The position numbers and the translations under genes are program-made. From Pseudomonas monteilii (GTDB lineage: Bacteria > Pseudomonadota > Gammaproteobacteria > Pseudomonadales > Pseudomonadaceae): 64,000 nt of DNA. The notes below the pieces were generated by a model. It was not told where the DNA came from. It was given only the letters and a program-made list of their open reading frames with translations, and made no database searches. This document shows, in pieces, positions 40,839 to 49,714 of this stretch. How positions within the stretch are numbered: the stretch's first letter is position 1; each line of letters begins with the position of its first letter. The stretch lies in NCBI GenBank assembly GCA_001534745.1, contig CP013997.1, forward strand, positions 3,534,001-3,598,000. The letters are read 5' to 3'.

Positions 40839-40942
40839 GCTCGCCTCTCTACAGCTGCGACCTTGGTCGGCGCTGACGAACGCGAAGCGGCATGCCAGAC
40901 TGCCCGACCGAGAATGGGCCTTCTTCTTGTCGCGGAGTCTTC

Positions 40943-43900
40943 ATGTCGTTGTCCAGCGGGCTGATCGCCCTGGTCGCCCTGGCCTACATGGCCGTCATGT
41001 TCGCCATCGCCTTCTATGGCGATCGCCGCAGCACACCGCTGCCGCCGCGCCTGCGGGCGTGGGTGTACAGCCTGTCGCTGGCGGTGTACTGCACCAGCTG
41101 GACGTTCTTCGGCGCGGTCGGGCAGGCAGCCGAGCAGCTGTGGGCGTTCCTGCCGATCTACCTGGGGCCGATCCTGCTGCTGATCCTGGCGCCCTGGGTG
41201 GTGCAGAAGATGGTGCTGATCAGCAAGCAGGAAAACATCACCTCTATCGCCGACTTCATCGCCGCCCGCTACGGCAAGTCGCAGGCGCTGGCCGTGGTGG
41301 TGGCGCTGATCTGCCTGGTCGGAGTGCTGCCCTACATCGCCCTGCAGCTCAAGGGCATCGTGCTGGGCGTGAACCTGCTGATCGGCGCCAGTGCCGACGC
41401 CACCGGCACCCGTGTCCAGGACACCGCCCTGGTGGTGTCGCTGGTGCTGGCCCTGTTCGCCATCGTGTTCGGCACGCGCAGCCTCGACGTCACCGAGCAC
41501 CACCGCGGCATGGTGCTGGCGATCGCCTTCGAGTCCCTGGTCAAGCTGCTGGCCTTCCTGGCCGTGGGCGTGTTCGTGGTGTTCAACCTCTATGACGGCT
41601 TCGACGACCTGCTGAGCCAGGCGCGGCAGTCCCTCCAGTTGCAAGGGTACTGGCAGGAGACCGTCAACTGGCCGTCGATGATCGTGCAGACCGGGGTGGC
41701 GATGATGGCGATCATCTGCCTGCCGCGGCAATTCCACGTCACCGTGGTGGAGAACATCGAACCGCAGGACGTGCGCCTGGCGCGCTGGGTGTTTCCGCTG
41801 TACCTGGCCCTGGCCGGGCTGTTCGTGGTGCCCATCGCGCTGGCCGGGCAGATGCTGCTGCCCGGCAGCCTGCTGCCAGACTCCTTCGTCATCAGCCTGC
41901 CCCTGGCCCAGGCCCATCCGAGCCTGGCGCTGCTGGCGTTCATCGGCGGGGCGTCGGCCGCCACCGGCATGGTGATCGTCGAGGCGGTGGCGCTGTCGAC
42001 CATGGTCTCCAACGACATGCTGCTGCCCTGGCTGCTGCGGCGCAACAATGCCGAGCGCCCCTTCGAGGCCTTCCGCCACTGGATGCTGTCGGTGCGCCGC
42101 GTCACCATCGTGGTGATCCTGCTGCTGGCCTACGTCAGCTATCGCCTGCTCGGCTCCACCGCAAGCCTGGCGACCATCGGCCAGATCGCCTTCGCCGCCG
42201 TGACCCAGCTCGCCCCGGCGATGATCGGTGCGCTGTACTGGAAGCAGGCCAACCGTCGCGGCGTGTTCGCCGGCCTGGCCGCCGGCACCTTCCTGTGGTT
42301 CTACACGCTGGTGCTGCCGATCGCCGCCCACAGCCTGGGCTGGCCGCTGACGCTGTTCCCGGGCTTGGCCTGGCTGCACGGCAACCCGCTGAACCTGCCG
42401 ATCTCGCCGCTGACCCAAGGCGTGGTGCTGTCGCTGGCCGGCAACTTCACCCTGTTCGCCTGGGTCTCGGTGCTGTCGCGTACGCGGGTCTCCGAGCACT
42501 GGCAGGCCGGGCGCTTCATCGGCCAGCAGACCAGTGCCCGCCCCGGCAGCCGCACGCTGCTGGCGGTGCAGATCGACGACCTGCTCAACCTGGCCTCGCG
42601 CTTCGTCGGCGAGGAACGGGCGCGGCAGAGCTTCATCCGCTTCGCCTACCGCCAGGGCAAGGGCTTCAACCCCAACCAGAACGCCGATGGCGAATGGATC
42701 GAGCACACCGAACGGCTCCTGGCCGGGGTGCTCGGCACCTCGTCGACGCGTGCCGTGGTCAAGGCGGCCATCGAAGGCCGCGACATGCAGCTCGAGGACG
42801 TGGTACGCATCGCCGACGAAGCCTCGGAAGTGCTGCAGTTCAACCGGGCGCTGCTGCAAGGCGCCATCGAGAACATCAACCAGGGCCTGAGCGTGGTCGA
42901 CCAGAACCTGCACCTGGTGGCCTGGAACCGGCGCTACCTGGAGCTATTCAACTACCCGGACGGCCTGATCGCCGTGGGCCGGCCGATCGCCGACATCATC
43001 CGCTACAACGCCGAGCGCGGCCTGTGCGGCCCGGGCGAGGCCCAGGTCCATGTCGCCCGGCGCCTGCACTGGATGCGCCAGGGCCGTGCGCACACCTCCG
43101 AACGGCTGTTCCCCAATGGCCGGGTCATCGAGCTGATCGGCAACCCGATGCCGGGGGGCGGGTTCGTCATGAGCTTCAGCGACATCACCCCGTTCCGGGA
43201 AGCCGAGCAGGCCCTGAAGGACGCCAACGAGCGCCTCGAGCAACGGGTCGCCGAACGTACCCACGAGCTGTCGCAGCTCAACCAGGCGTTGAGCGAGGCC
43301 AAGAGCCATGCCGAAGCGGTCAGCCAGTCCAAGACGCGCTTCCTGGCCGCCGTGAGCCACGACCTGATGCAGCCGCTCAACGCAGCGCGGCTGTTCTCCG
43401 CCGCATTGTCGCAGCAGGACGAGCATCTTTCGGAAGAGGCCCGGCAACTGGTCGGCCACATGGACAGTTCATTGCGCTCGGCCGAAGAGCTGATCAGCGA
43501 CCTGCTGGACATCTCGCGCCTGGAAAACGGCCGCATCACCCCGGATGCCAAACCCTTCGCCCTGCACGACCTGTTCGACATGCTGGGCGCCGAGTTCGCC
43601 GTGCTGGCCGCGGAAAAAGGGCTGGACTTCCGGCTACGGGGCAGCCGCCTGCGGGTGCACAGCGACGTCAAGCTGCTGCGCCGGATCCTGCAGAACTTCC
43701 TGACCAACGCCCTGCGCTATGGCAAGGGCCCGATCCTGCTGGGCGCACGGCGCAGTGGCGAGCACCTGTGGCTCGAGGTCTGGGATCGCGGCCCGGGCAT
43801 CGCCGATGACAAGCTGCAGGTGATCTTCCAGGAGTTCAAGCGCCTGGACAGCCACCAGACACGGGCGGAAAAGGGCCTGGGCCTGGGGCTGGCGATCGCC

Positions 43901-44416
43901 GATGGCCTGTGCCGCGTCCTGGGTCATCGCCTCGAAGTGCGCTCCTGGCCCGGCAAGGGCAGCGTGTTTCGCGTGCAGGTCCCTGTCAGCCGCACGGCCG
44001 CCGCCCCGGTCGCCGCGCCGGAACAGGCAGGGCAACCCCTGGCCGGCCTGCGGGTGCTGTGCGTGGACAACGAGGCCAGCATCCTGATCGGCATGAGCAG
44101 CCTGCTCACGCGCTGGGGCTGCCAGGTCTGGACCGCACCGGACCGCGCGACCTGCGAAGCCTTGCTGGACGAAGGCCATCGGCCGCACCTGGCGCTGGTC
44201 GACTACCACCTGGATGCCGGCGAAACCGGCATCGGCCTGATGGCCTGGCTGCGCACGCGCCTGGGCGAGCCCGTGCCAGGGGTGGTGATCAGCGCCGACA
44301 ACCGCAGCGAGATGGTCACCCAGGTGCATGCCGCCGGCCTGGACTTCCTGCCAAAGCCGGTCAAGCCGGCGGCGCTGCGTGCCTTGCTCAATCGCTATCT
44401 GAACCTGGTTCAGTGA
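40943..44416 (+). CDS. Sodium:solute symporter-type hybrid histidine kinase
   Basis: 1157 residues. The first ~480 residues are a 12-13 helix SSS (PutP-like) domain. A linker, a PAS domain (about 640-770) and a coiled coil follow. The kinase core has phospho-acceptor FLAAVSHDLMQPLNA and ATPase boxes ILQNFLTNALRYG and GLGLGLAIADGL. A receiver domain follows with the acceptor aspartate in LALVDYHLD. The architecture resembles CbrA fused to NahK-like kinases and the P. aeruginosa PA3271 type. It could sense a transported solute; signal and output partner are unknown. The 3' end overlaps rmuC by 29 bp. Confidence 0.93.
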   Translation: MSLSSGLIALVALAYMAVMFAIAFYGDRRSTPLPPRLRAWVYSLSLAVYCTSWTFFGAVGQAAEQLWAFLPIYLGPILLLILAPWVVQKMVLISKQENITSIADFIAARYGKSQALAVVVALICLVGVLPYIALQLKGIVLGVNLLIGASADATGTRVQDTALVVSLVLALFAIVFGTRSLDVTEHHRGMVLAIAFESLVKLLAFLAVGVFVVFNLYDGFDDLLSQARQSLQLQGYWQETVNWPSMIVQTGVAMMAIICLPRQFHVTVVENIEPQDVRLARWVFPLYLALAGLFVVPIALAGQMLLPGSLLPDSFVISLPLAQAHPSLALLAFIGGASAATGMVIVEAVALSTMVSNDMLLPWLLRRNNAERPFEAFRHWMLSVRRVTIVVILLLAYVSYRLLGSTASLATIGQIAFAAVTQLAPAMIGALYWKQANRRGVFAGLAAGTFLWFYTLVLPIAAHSLGWPLTLFPGLAWLHGNPLNLPISPLTQGVVLSLAGNFTLFAWVSVLSRTRVSEHWQAGRFIGQQTSARPGSRTLLAVQIDDLLNLASRFVGEERARQSFIRFAYRQGKGFNPNQNADGEWIEHTERLLAGVLGTSSTRAVVKAAIEGRDMQLEDVVRIADEASEVLQFNRALLQGAIENINQGLSVVDQNLHLVAWNRRYLELFNYPDGLIAVGRPIADIIRYNAERGLCGPGEAQVHVARRLHWMRQGRAHTSERLFPNGRVIELIGNPMPGGGFVMSFSDITPFREAEQALKDANERLEQRVAERTHELSQLNQALSEAKSHAEAVSQSKTRFLAAVSHDLMQPLNAARLFSAALSQQDEHLSEEARQLVGHMDSSLRSAEELISDLLDISRLENGRITPDAKPFALHDLFDMLGAEFAVLAAEKGLDFRLRGSRLRVHSDVKLLRRILQNFLTNALRYGKGPILLGARRSGEHLWLEVWDRGPGIADDKLQVIFQEFKRLDSHQTRAEKGLGLGLAIADGLCRVLGHRLEVRSWPGKGSVFRVQVPVSRTAAAPVAAPEQAGQPLAGLRVLCVDNEASILIGMSSLLTRWGCQVWTAPDRATCEALLDEGHRPHLALVDYHLDAGETGIGLMAWLRTRLGEPVPGVVISADNRSEMVTQVHAAGLDFLPKPVKPAALRALLNRYLNLVQ

Positions 44417-45872
44417 CGGCAGCATCGCTCATCGCCCGCTCCAGCAGGTCGGCAGGCAGGCTCTTGCTGGCGCGGGCCCCGAGCAGCTTGAGCTGCTCGC
44501 TGCGGCTGACCAGGTTGCCGCGACCTTCGCACAGCTTGTTGCGTGCCGCGGCGTAGGCCTTGTCCACCTGCTGCAGGCGGTTGCCCAGCTCGTCCAGGTC
44601 CTGGATGAACAGCACGAACTTGTCGTACAGCCAGCCGGCGCGCTCGGCGATCTCGCGGGCGTTCTGGGTCTGACGCTCCTGCTTCCACAGGCTGTCGATG
44701 ACCCGCAGGGTCGCCAGCAAGGTGGTGGGGCTGACGATCACGATCTGCCGGTCGAAGGCTTCCTGGAACAGGTTCGGCTCGGCCTGCAGGGCAGCGGAGA
44801 AGGCGGCTTCGATGGGCACGAAGAGCAGCACGAAGTCCAGGCTGTGCAGCCCTTCGAGGCGGTTGTAGTCCTTGCCGGACAGCCCTTTGACGTGGTTGCG
44901 CAGCGACTGCACGTGCTGCTTGAGCGCCGCCTGGGCCCGCTCGCCGTCCGGGTCGCTGACGAACTGCTGGTAGGCGGTCAGGCTGACCTTGGCATCGACC
45001 ACCACCTGCTTGTTGCCGGGCAGCATGATCAGTACGTCGGGCTGGTAGCGCTCGCCGTCGGCGCTCTTGAGGCTGACCTGGGTGTGGTACTCGCGGCCCT
45101 TCTCCAGGCCGGCATGCTCCAGCACCCGCTCGAGAATCAGCTCGCCCCAGTTGCCCTGGGTCTTCTGGCCCTTGAGCGCCTGGGTCAGATTGGTGGCCTC
45201 GTCGGACAGCCGCTGGTTGAGCTGCTGCAGGCGCTCGAGCTCCTTGGCCAGCGAGAACCGCTCGCGCGCCTCCTGCTGGTAGCTGTCCTCGACCCGCTTC
45301 TCGAAAGCCTGGATGCGCTCCTTGAGCGGATCGAGCAGTTGCCCCAGGTGCTGCTGGCTGGTCTGGGCAAAGCGTTGTTCGCGCTCGTCGAAGATGCGTG
45401 TTGCCAGGTCAGCGAACTGTGCACGCAAGGTGTCGCGGGCGTCCTGCAGGTCTTCGAGGCGTTGCGTATGGCCTTCCTGCTGCTCGCGCAACTCGGCCTC
45501 CAGCCCGGCGACCCTCGATTCCAGGCGCCGCAGCTCGGCTTCGCGCGCGGTGCGCTCCAGGTTCCAGGCATGGGCTGCATCGCGGGCATTGTCGCGCTCG
45601 ATCTGCAGCAGCTCCACCTCCCGCTGCTGCGCGGCCAGGCTGGCCTGTTTGAGCGCGTTGGCCTCACCGAGGTCGCTGACCTCGTCGCGACAGGCGTCCA
45701 GCTGCGCCTGCAAGCCTTCCTGGGCCAGCTGGGCGCTGAGCAGGCGCTCTTCGGCCAGCGACAGGGCCGCCTGGTGCACGGTTGCCTGGCGCTGCACCCG
45801 GAACGTCCAGACGAGGCCGGGTATCGACGCCGCCACGATGCCAAGCAGGATGCTGGCCAGATCCACTGTCAT
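44388..45872 (-). CDS. rmuC: RmuC family protein
   Basis: 494 residues. One N-terminal membrane helix (SILLGIVAASIPGLVW), then a long coiled coil (about 30-220), then the RmuC nuclease-like domain (QGNWGELILERVLEHAGL, YQPDVLIMLPGNKQVVVDAK). It limits inversions at repeats in E. coli. Its last 29 bp overlap the convergent kinase gene. Confidence 0.94.
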   Translation of the reverse strand: MTVDLASILLGIVAASIPGLVWTFRVQRQATVHQAALSLAEERLLSAQLAQEGLQAQLDACRDEVSDLGEANALKQASLAAQQREVELLQIERDNARDAAHAWNLERTAREAELRRLESRVAGLEAELREQQEGHTQRLEDLQDARDTLRAQFADLATRIFDEREQRFAQTSQQHLGQLLDPLKERIQAFEKRVEDSYQQEARERFSLAKELERLQQLNQRLSDEATNLTQALKGQKTQGNWGELILERVLEHAGLEKGREYHTQVSLKSADGERYQPDVLIMLPGNKQVVVDAKVSLTAYQQFVSDPDGERAQAALKQHVQSLRNHVKGLSGKDYNRLEGLHSLDFVLLFVPIEAAFSAALQAEPNLFQEAFDRQIVIVSPTTLLATLRVIDSLWKQERQTQNAREIAERAGWLYDKFVLFIQDLDELGNRLQQVDKAYAAARNKLCEGRGNLVSRSEQLKLLGARASKSLPADLLERAMSDAAVTEPGSDSD

Positions 45873-45935
45873 GATGTTTCCCGGTGCTGTGCGTAGAAGT
45901 GGACACGAGCTTATCAGGCCATGGCGGCCAGGGCT

Positions 45936-46364
45936 TCAGTCGGGAAACAGGCGCCTGAGCAGGTGGCGGGCTTCCGGGGAGCCTTGCGCCGCGGCCAGCT
46001 CGAGCCAGTGGCGCGCACGCTCGGACGAAAGGTCGGGCGAATCCGCGCACAGACGACCGTATTCGAACTGGGCCTTGGGGTCACCGGAGCGGGCCGCCTG
46101 ACGCAGCAGTTCGTGGCCCATGCGCCGGTCGCGCGCACTGCCGCACTCGTTGCACAGCATCTGGCCCAGGCGACGTTGCGCCACGACCACGCCCTGGCGT
46201 GCGGGCTGCTTGAGCAGGCGTCCGGCAAGGTGCTTGATATGGGGCTTGCTGCCCAGGTGAGGGCTGTCGAGCAACCAGAGGGCGACCTTGAGCGTGAAGC
46301 GTTTGCCCGGTGCGGGTTCGATGATCCCTTGGCCAGGCGAGACGATTTTTTTGCCTTGAAACAT
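45936..46364 (-). CDS. Sel1-repeat-like protein
   Basis: 142 residues. Two or three Sel1/TPR-like repeats in the second half (GHELLRQAARSGDPKAQFEY and ERARHWLELAAAQGSPEARH). N-terminus MFQGKKIVSPGQGIIEPAPG is non-repeat. No signal peptide. The start codon has no strong ribosome site, so it is uncertain. Sel1 proteins mediate protein contacts; partner unknown. Confidence 0.72.
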   Translation of the reverse strand: MFQGKKIVSPGQGIIEPAPGKRFTLKVALWLLDSPHLGSKPHIKHLAGRLLKQPARQGVVVAQRRLGQMLCNECGSARDRRMGHELLRQAARSGDPKAQFEYGRLCADSPDLSSERARHWLELAAAQGSPEARHLLRRLFPD

Positions 46365-46571
46365 AGGAGCGAGCGTTGAGGCGGATGTGGGGCGCGCCAC
46401 TCTACGCTTTTTTTCAGCCGATGGCGTCCCCTGCAGAAGCCCGACACATGCTGAAAATTTTATTTCTGCCTGGATTTCGGACGAACGGTAGGCGCTTGGA
46501 TTATTACGCTCTTGATTGTCAGACAATGGCGGTTTGGCAGACAGGCTTGCGCTAGAGCCTGTGGCGCGCAC

Positions 46572-46605
46572 AATCCACAGAAGCTGTGGATAACTCGGTG
46601 GACAA
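46572..46605. promoter_or_regulatory. DnaA-box-like cluster
   Basis: A perfect DnaA box TGTGGATAA (46585-46593) is flanked by CAATCCACA on one side and GGTGGACAA on the other, each two mismatches from consensus. Poly-T/AT-rich sequence follows within 100 bp. Neighbouring genes are not those of oriC, so this could be a DnaA titration or reactivation site. Confidence 0.5.
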
Positions 46606-46908
46606 CCTCTTGGGTAACCTCGCAAACCCTTGTGGAATGGGCGCTCCAGACAAACTGGCGTTTTTTTCACCAGTTCAAATTAGTGTTTTTTTTCATTGAC
46701 TTAACGCCCGCCGGGGTGCATCTGCCGACGACGAGCGTGTTCTGACGAGCTGCAGGCTCACGCTAAACGCATTGTGTACAACCGGCGGAATATCGCTATA
46801 TCAGCGAAACTGCTTAGCACTTTTGCCACCTTTCAGGGTCTGAGCCCCCTTCCCATCCGCTAGACGAATGGCCATAATGGTCGGCTTTCCGGGGAATCGA
46901 CAAAACAC

Positions 46909-46937
46909 TTGCACAGCCTTCACGCTTTGTGTAGTGT
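46909..46937 (+). promoter_or_regulatory. Candidate sigma-70 promoter
   Basis: TTGCAC and TAGTGT with 17 bases between. It would make a leader of about 350 nt in front of the 74-codon gene. Based on consensus only. Confidence 0.45.
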
Positions 46938-47254
46938 GGCGACCGTTAGTACCCAAGCTGAAAAATCAAAAGGTCGCTGACCAGGCGTTCGACACTCGAA
47001 CCTACCCCCTGGCCGCACCGACTCCTCGGATGGTTCACTCGGCAGCCTGCGCTGCTCCAGCACGAATCACCTCTCGGATTGATCAGGACCTGCACCGGGC
47101 GTTCTTGAACCTCGTTCCCGTGTGTTGCCTGCCTCCTCAAGTACCTACCAGTCAGCCCAGCGCTCTAGATCATGCGCCCCGCCTGGCTGCTCTGTTCCAG
47201 ACAGGTTCTGCGCCTTTTTCCTAATTCTTGGCGCCACTGGAACGTTTTCATCGT

Positions 47255-47273
47255 GCACGGTTCGAATCCGTGT
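47255..47273 (+). other. T-arm-like hairpin upstream of the 74-codon gene
   Basis: GCACGG-TTCGAAT-CCGTGT looks like a tRNA T-arm and lies 22 bp before the start codon. No cloverleaf surrounds it. Confidence 0.4.
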
Positions 47274-47295
47274 CAATTGCAGGACATCCAATAAT

Positions 47296-47520
47296 ATGAA
47301 TACGCATCATCAGTTCCAAACCGCCATCGGCGCCCTGTCCCAAGCCTTCGCACCGATGAAGTGCCTGATCGTGGCACCCCGCAACGGCAGCTTCAGCTTC
47401 ACCCTCGTCGACGAGCATGGCATCGCCTGCCACAGCGAGCGTCTGTATCCGGAGCAGTACAACCGCGCCGGTACTTTGCAGGCCGTCATCGACCGTACGC
47501 GCCAGTCCATCACCGCGTGA
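47296..47520 (+). CDS. Small hypothetical protein
   Basis: 74 residues (MNTHHQFQTAIGALSQAFAP). Rich in polar residues, no membrane segment and no domain I recognise. AGGA lies 11 bases upstream of the ATG. Codon use looks normal for the genome. It sits behind a long structured leader, and post-transcriptional control is plausible. Function unknown. Confidence 0.6.
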   Translation: MNTHHQFQTAIGALSQAFAPMKCLIVAPRNGSFSFTLVDEHGIACHSERLYPEQYNRAGTLQAVIDRTRQSITA

Positions 47521-47760
47521 TCGCGTCCGCGTTCACTCATCTCGCACATGAAGAAATGCCCGGTCCAGCCACCGGGCTAATCGCCAGTGGGTATATGCCT
47601 GGCGCCTTCTGCGTGCAATCGATTTAAAAACAGTCCTTTACCTCAGCCTCATCACACTACACTTGAACTTGAGCGGTCCAGGCCGCTTTCGGCGGGTCCG
47701 GCTGTGATCCATTCGCTGCCAGGCGCCCGGGCCCGTCGGTCACCCACGTGCGAGGGCATC

Positions 47761-48243
47761 ATGGCATTCGCCGCTATCGAGTTGAGCCATTACGTGATTC
47801 GCCCGACCCTCGAGTACCTGGGGCGGCGGACAATCCGTGCAGAAGCTTTGTTACTGGGCGTTGCGGCTAGCCAGTCGGCCCTGGGCGCAGGCCTGTGTGA
47901 TCGACGCGGCCATGGGCTCTACCGCATCACTGGGCCCCGCCATCACGACCTGTGGGACACCTATCTGGCTGCCGACCCGGAGTTGGCCAGCCTGGTACGC
48001 GGGTTGGCCAGCCAGCATGCGTTCCTGCGCGGACCGCACATCGAATTGACGGTCAATCTGCGCTATGCCACGGCGATTGCTTGGATGCTGATCGAGGCAC
48101 AGGCGGTGTCTCTGCCTGCGCCGAACGATCTGATGGGCATGGCGCGTCTGTGGCGTCAGATCTTCCATCCCCAGGGGCGTCTACGTGATTTTGCGACCGC
48201 GTGGCAGACCTGCGTCGCGCCGGGCATTCCTCTGGCCTCCTGA
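47761..48243 (+). CDS. Hypothetical protein
   Basis: 160 residues, starting MAFAAIELSHYVIRPTLEYL. A helical protein without signal peptide; the segment HHDLWDTYLAADPELASLVR and a later arginine/tyrosine helix (NLRYATAIAWMLIE) could belong to a small enzyme-like or phage-lysozyme-like fold, but I cannot place it. The start is chosen as the first ATG in the helical part; the longer upstream frame looks non-coding. Confidence 0.6.
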   Translation: MAFAAIELSHYVIRPTLEYLGRRTIRAEALLLGVAASQSALGAGLCDRRGHGLYRITGPRHHDLWDTYLAADPELASLVRGLASQHAFLRGPHIELTVNLRYATAIAWMLIEAQAVSLPAPNDLMGMARLWRQIFHPQGRLRDFATAWQTCVAPGIPLAS

Positions 48244-48267
48244 AAAGGCCTACACCCTATTCTGGTT

Positions 48268-48300
48268 TTGTCTTACAAAGCAGTTAGATTGTCCTACAAA
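48268..48300. promoter_or_regulatory. Tandem operator-like repeats upstream of fadL
   Basis: TTGTCTTACAAA and TTGTCCTACAAA start exactly 21 bp apart (two helical turns). Each is close to a palindrome (TTGT..TACAA). Located about 90-120 bp before the start codon. Confidence 0.5.
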
Positions 48301-48388
48301 ACTCGTCTAACTCCTTAAAATTCGCCTATAGCGCCCTGCGCAAAATGTTGGTAGCGTTCCGCCTCGGAGATCCCAAGGAGTTCTAATA

Positions 48389-49651
48389 ATGAAAAAAGCA
48401 ATGCTCAACACCTCCCTCGGTCTGGCTGTCGCACTGGCATCCGGGCACCTGCTGGCCAACGGCTTCGCGCTCAATGAGCAGAGCATCAGCAGCATGGGGG
48501 TAGGTTTCGCGGGTCGTTCTTCCTCTGCCGAAGACGCAAGCACCATCTACGGCAACCCTGCCGGCATGTCACAACTCAAGCGCGCGCAGGCGACCGTCGG
48601 GGCAGCAGGCATCTTCGCCAAGTCCGACATCAGTGGCCGAAGCACCTTCGGGGGGGAAACCGACGGTGACATGGTGCCGGTCGTCGCCGTGCCCATGGGC
48701 TACTACGTCAAGCCCCTGGACGATCACTGGACCGTGGGCTTCGGGGTCTACGTGCCGTTCGGCCTGGTCACCGACTACGGCAGCGACGACGCGGCGCGTT
48801 ACTGGGGCAAGAAAAGCCACGTCGAAGTTATCACCTTCCAGCCGACCATCAGCTACGCCTTCAACGACAAGGTCTCGATCGGCGTCGGGCCGACGTTCAA
48901 CCGCATCCGTGGCGAGCTGGGTTCCAACCTGCTCAACCCACGCAGCCCGGGCCGCAACGACGGCGAAGTCAAGATCAAGGGCGACGACACGGCCGTCGGC
49001 TACAACGTGGGCCTGCTGGTCCAGGCGACCGACCGTACGCGCATCGGCCTGACCTACCACTCGATGGTCGACTACAAGCTCGAAGGCAAGACCAAGGTGA
49101 GCTCCACGGCCATCGGCCCGTTCAGTGGCAGCAAGTTCGACGCCGACCTCAACATCAAGACGCCGGAATCGGTCGACCTGTCGGTGACCCATGCGCTCGA
49201 TGACCAGTGGACCCTGTACGCAGGCAGCACCTGGACGCGCTGGAGCCGCCTGGAACACATCATCGTGAACAACGATGTGCCAGCGCCGCTGGCAGGCTCT
49301 CCGTTCGCCACCATCACCGAAGAGCAGAACTGGCATGACACCTGGTCGCACGCCATCGGCGCCGCCTACAAGGTGAACAAGCAGTGGACGTTGCGCAGCG
49401 GCTTCACCGTCGACCAGTCGCCGACCAACAACCATGACCGTTCTCCGCGCATCCCGACCGGCGATCGCAAGATGGTCAGCCTGGGCGCCGGCTGGAGCCC
49501 GAACGACGACATGACCATCGATGTGGCCTACTCCTACCTGTGGGAAGAGGACGCCAAGGTCAACCTGGCCAGCTCGACCAAGGGCGCCTACCGCGCCAAG
49601 TACGAAAACAGCGCCCACACCGTCGGTGCTTCGCTGACCTACCGCTTCTGA
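48389..49651 (+). CDS. FadL-family outer membrane porin
   Basis: 420 residues. Signal peptide ends after LLANG. The N-terminal NGFALNEQSISSMGVGFAGR and the pattern NPAGMSQL (the FadL N-terminal hatch and NPA motif) identify the OmpP1/FadL/TodX family, which imports long-chain fatty acids or hydrocarbons. It ends in aromatic TYRF, typical of outer membrane beta-barrels. AAGGAG lies nine bases upstream. The specific substrate is unknown. Confidence 0.92.
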   Translation: MKKAMLNTSLGLAVALASGHLLANGFALNEQSISSMGVGFAGRSSSAEDASTIYGNPAGMSQLKRAQATVGAAGIFAKSDISGRSTFGGETDGDMVPVVAVPMGYYVKPLDDHWTVGFGVYVPFGLVTDYGSDDAARYWGKKSHVEVITFQPTISYAFNDKVSIGVGPTFNRIRGELGSNLLNPRSPGRNDGEVKIKGDDTAVGYNVGLLVQATDRTRIGLTYHSMVDYKLEGKTKVSSTAIGPFSGSKFDADLNIKTPESVDLSVTHALDDQWTLYAGSTWTRWSRLEHIIVNNDVPAPLAGSPFATITEEQNWHDTWSHAIGAAYKVNKQWTLRSGFTVDQSPTNNHDRSPRIPTGDRKMVSLGAGWSPNDDMTIDVAYSYLWEEDAKVNLASSTKGAYRAKYENSAHTVGASLTYRF

Positions 49652-49665
49652 TCCACGCCTGTGCA

Positions 49666-49700
49666 CACGGCGCCCTCTCCAGTCTGGACAGGGCGCCGTG
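49666..49700. terminator. Convergent terminator between fadL and glutathione peroxidase
   Basis: A long inverted repeat with arms CACGGCGCCCT and AGGGCGCCGTG plus inner TCCA/TGGA pairs. The T-tract is short on either strand. Confidence 0.75.
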
Positions 49701-49714
49701 TTCGTTTGGGGGGA

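Larger units (their letters stand above)
46365..47295. other. Large non-coding gap with origin-like and leader sequences
   Basis: About 930 bp without a credible coding frame. It contains a DnaA-box-like cluster (46572-46605), an AT-rich tract (46650-46700), a promoter candidate (46909-46937) and a ~350-nt leader ahead of a 74-codon gene. Confidence 0.6.

Noticed and set aside
46572..46700. Chromosomal origin oriC
   Set aside because: Only one perfect DnaA box and none of the dnaA/dnaN/rpmH genes.
47255..47285. Possible tRNA gene from the T-arm-like hairpin
   Set aside because: No matching acceptor, D-arm or anticodon arm upstream; only the T-arm is present.
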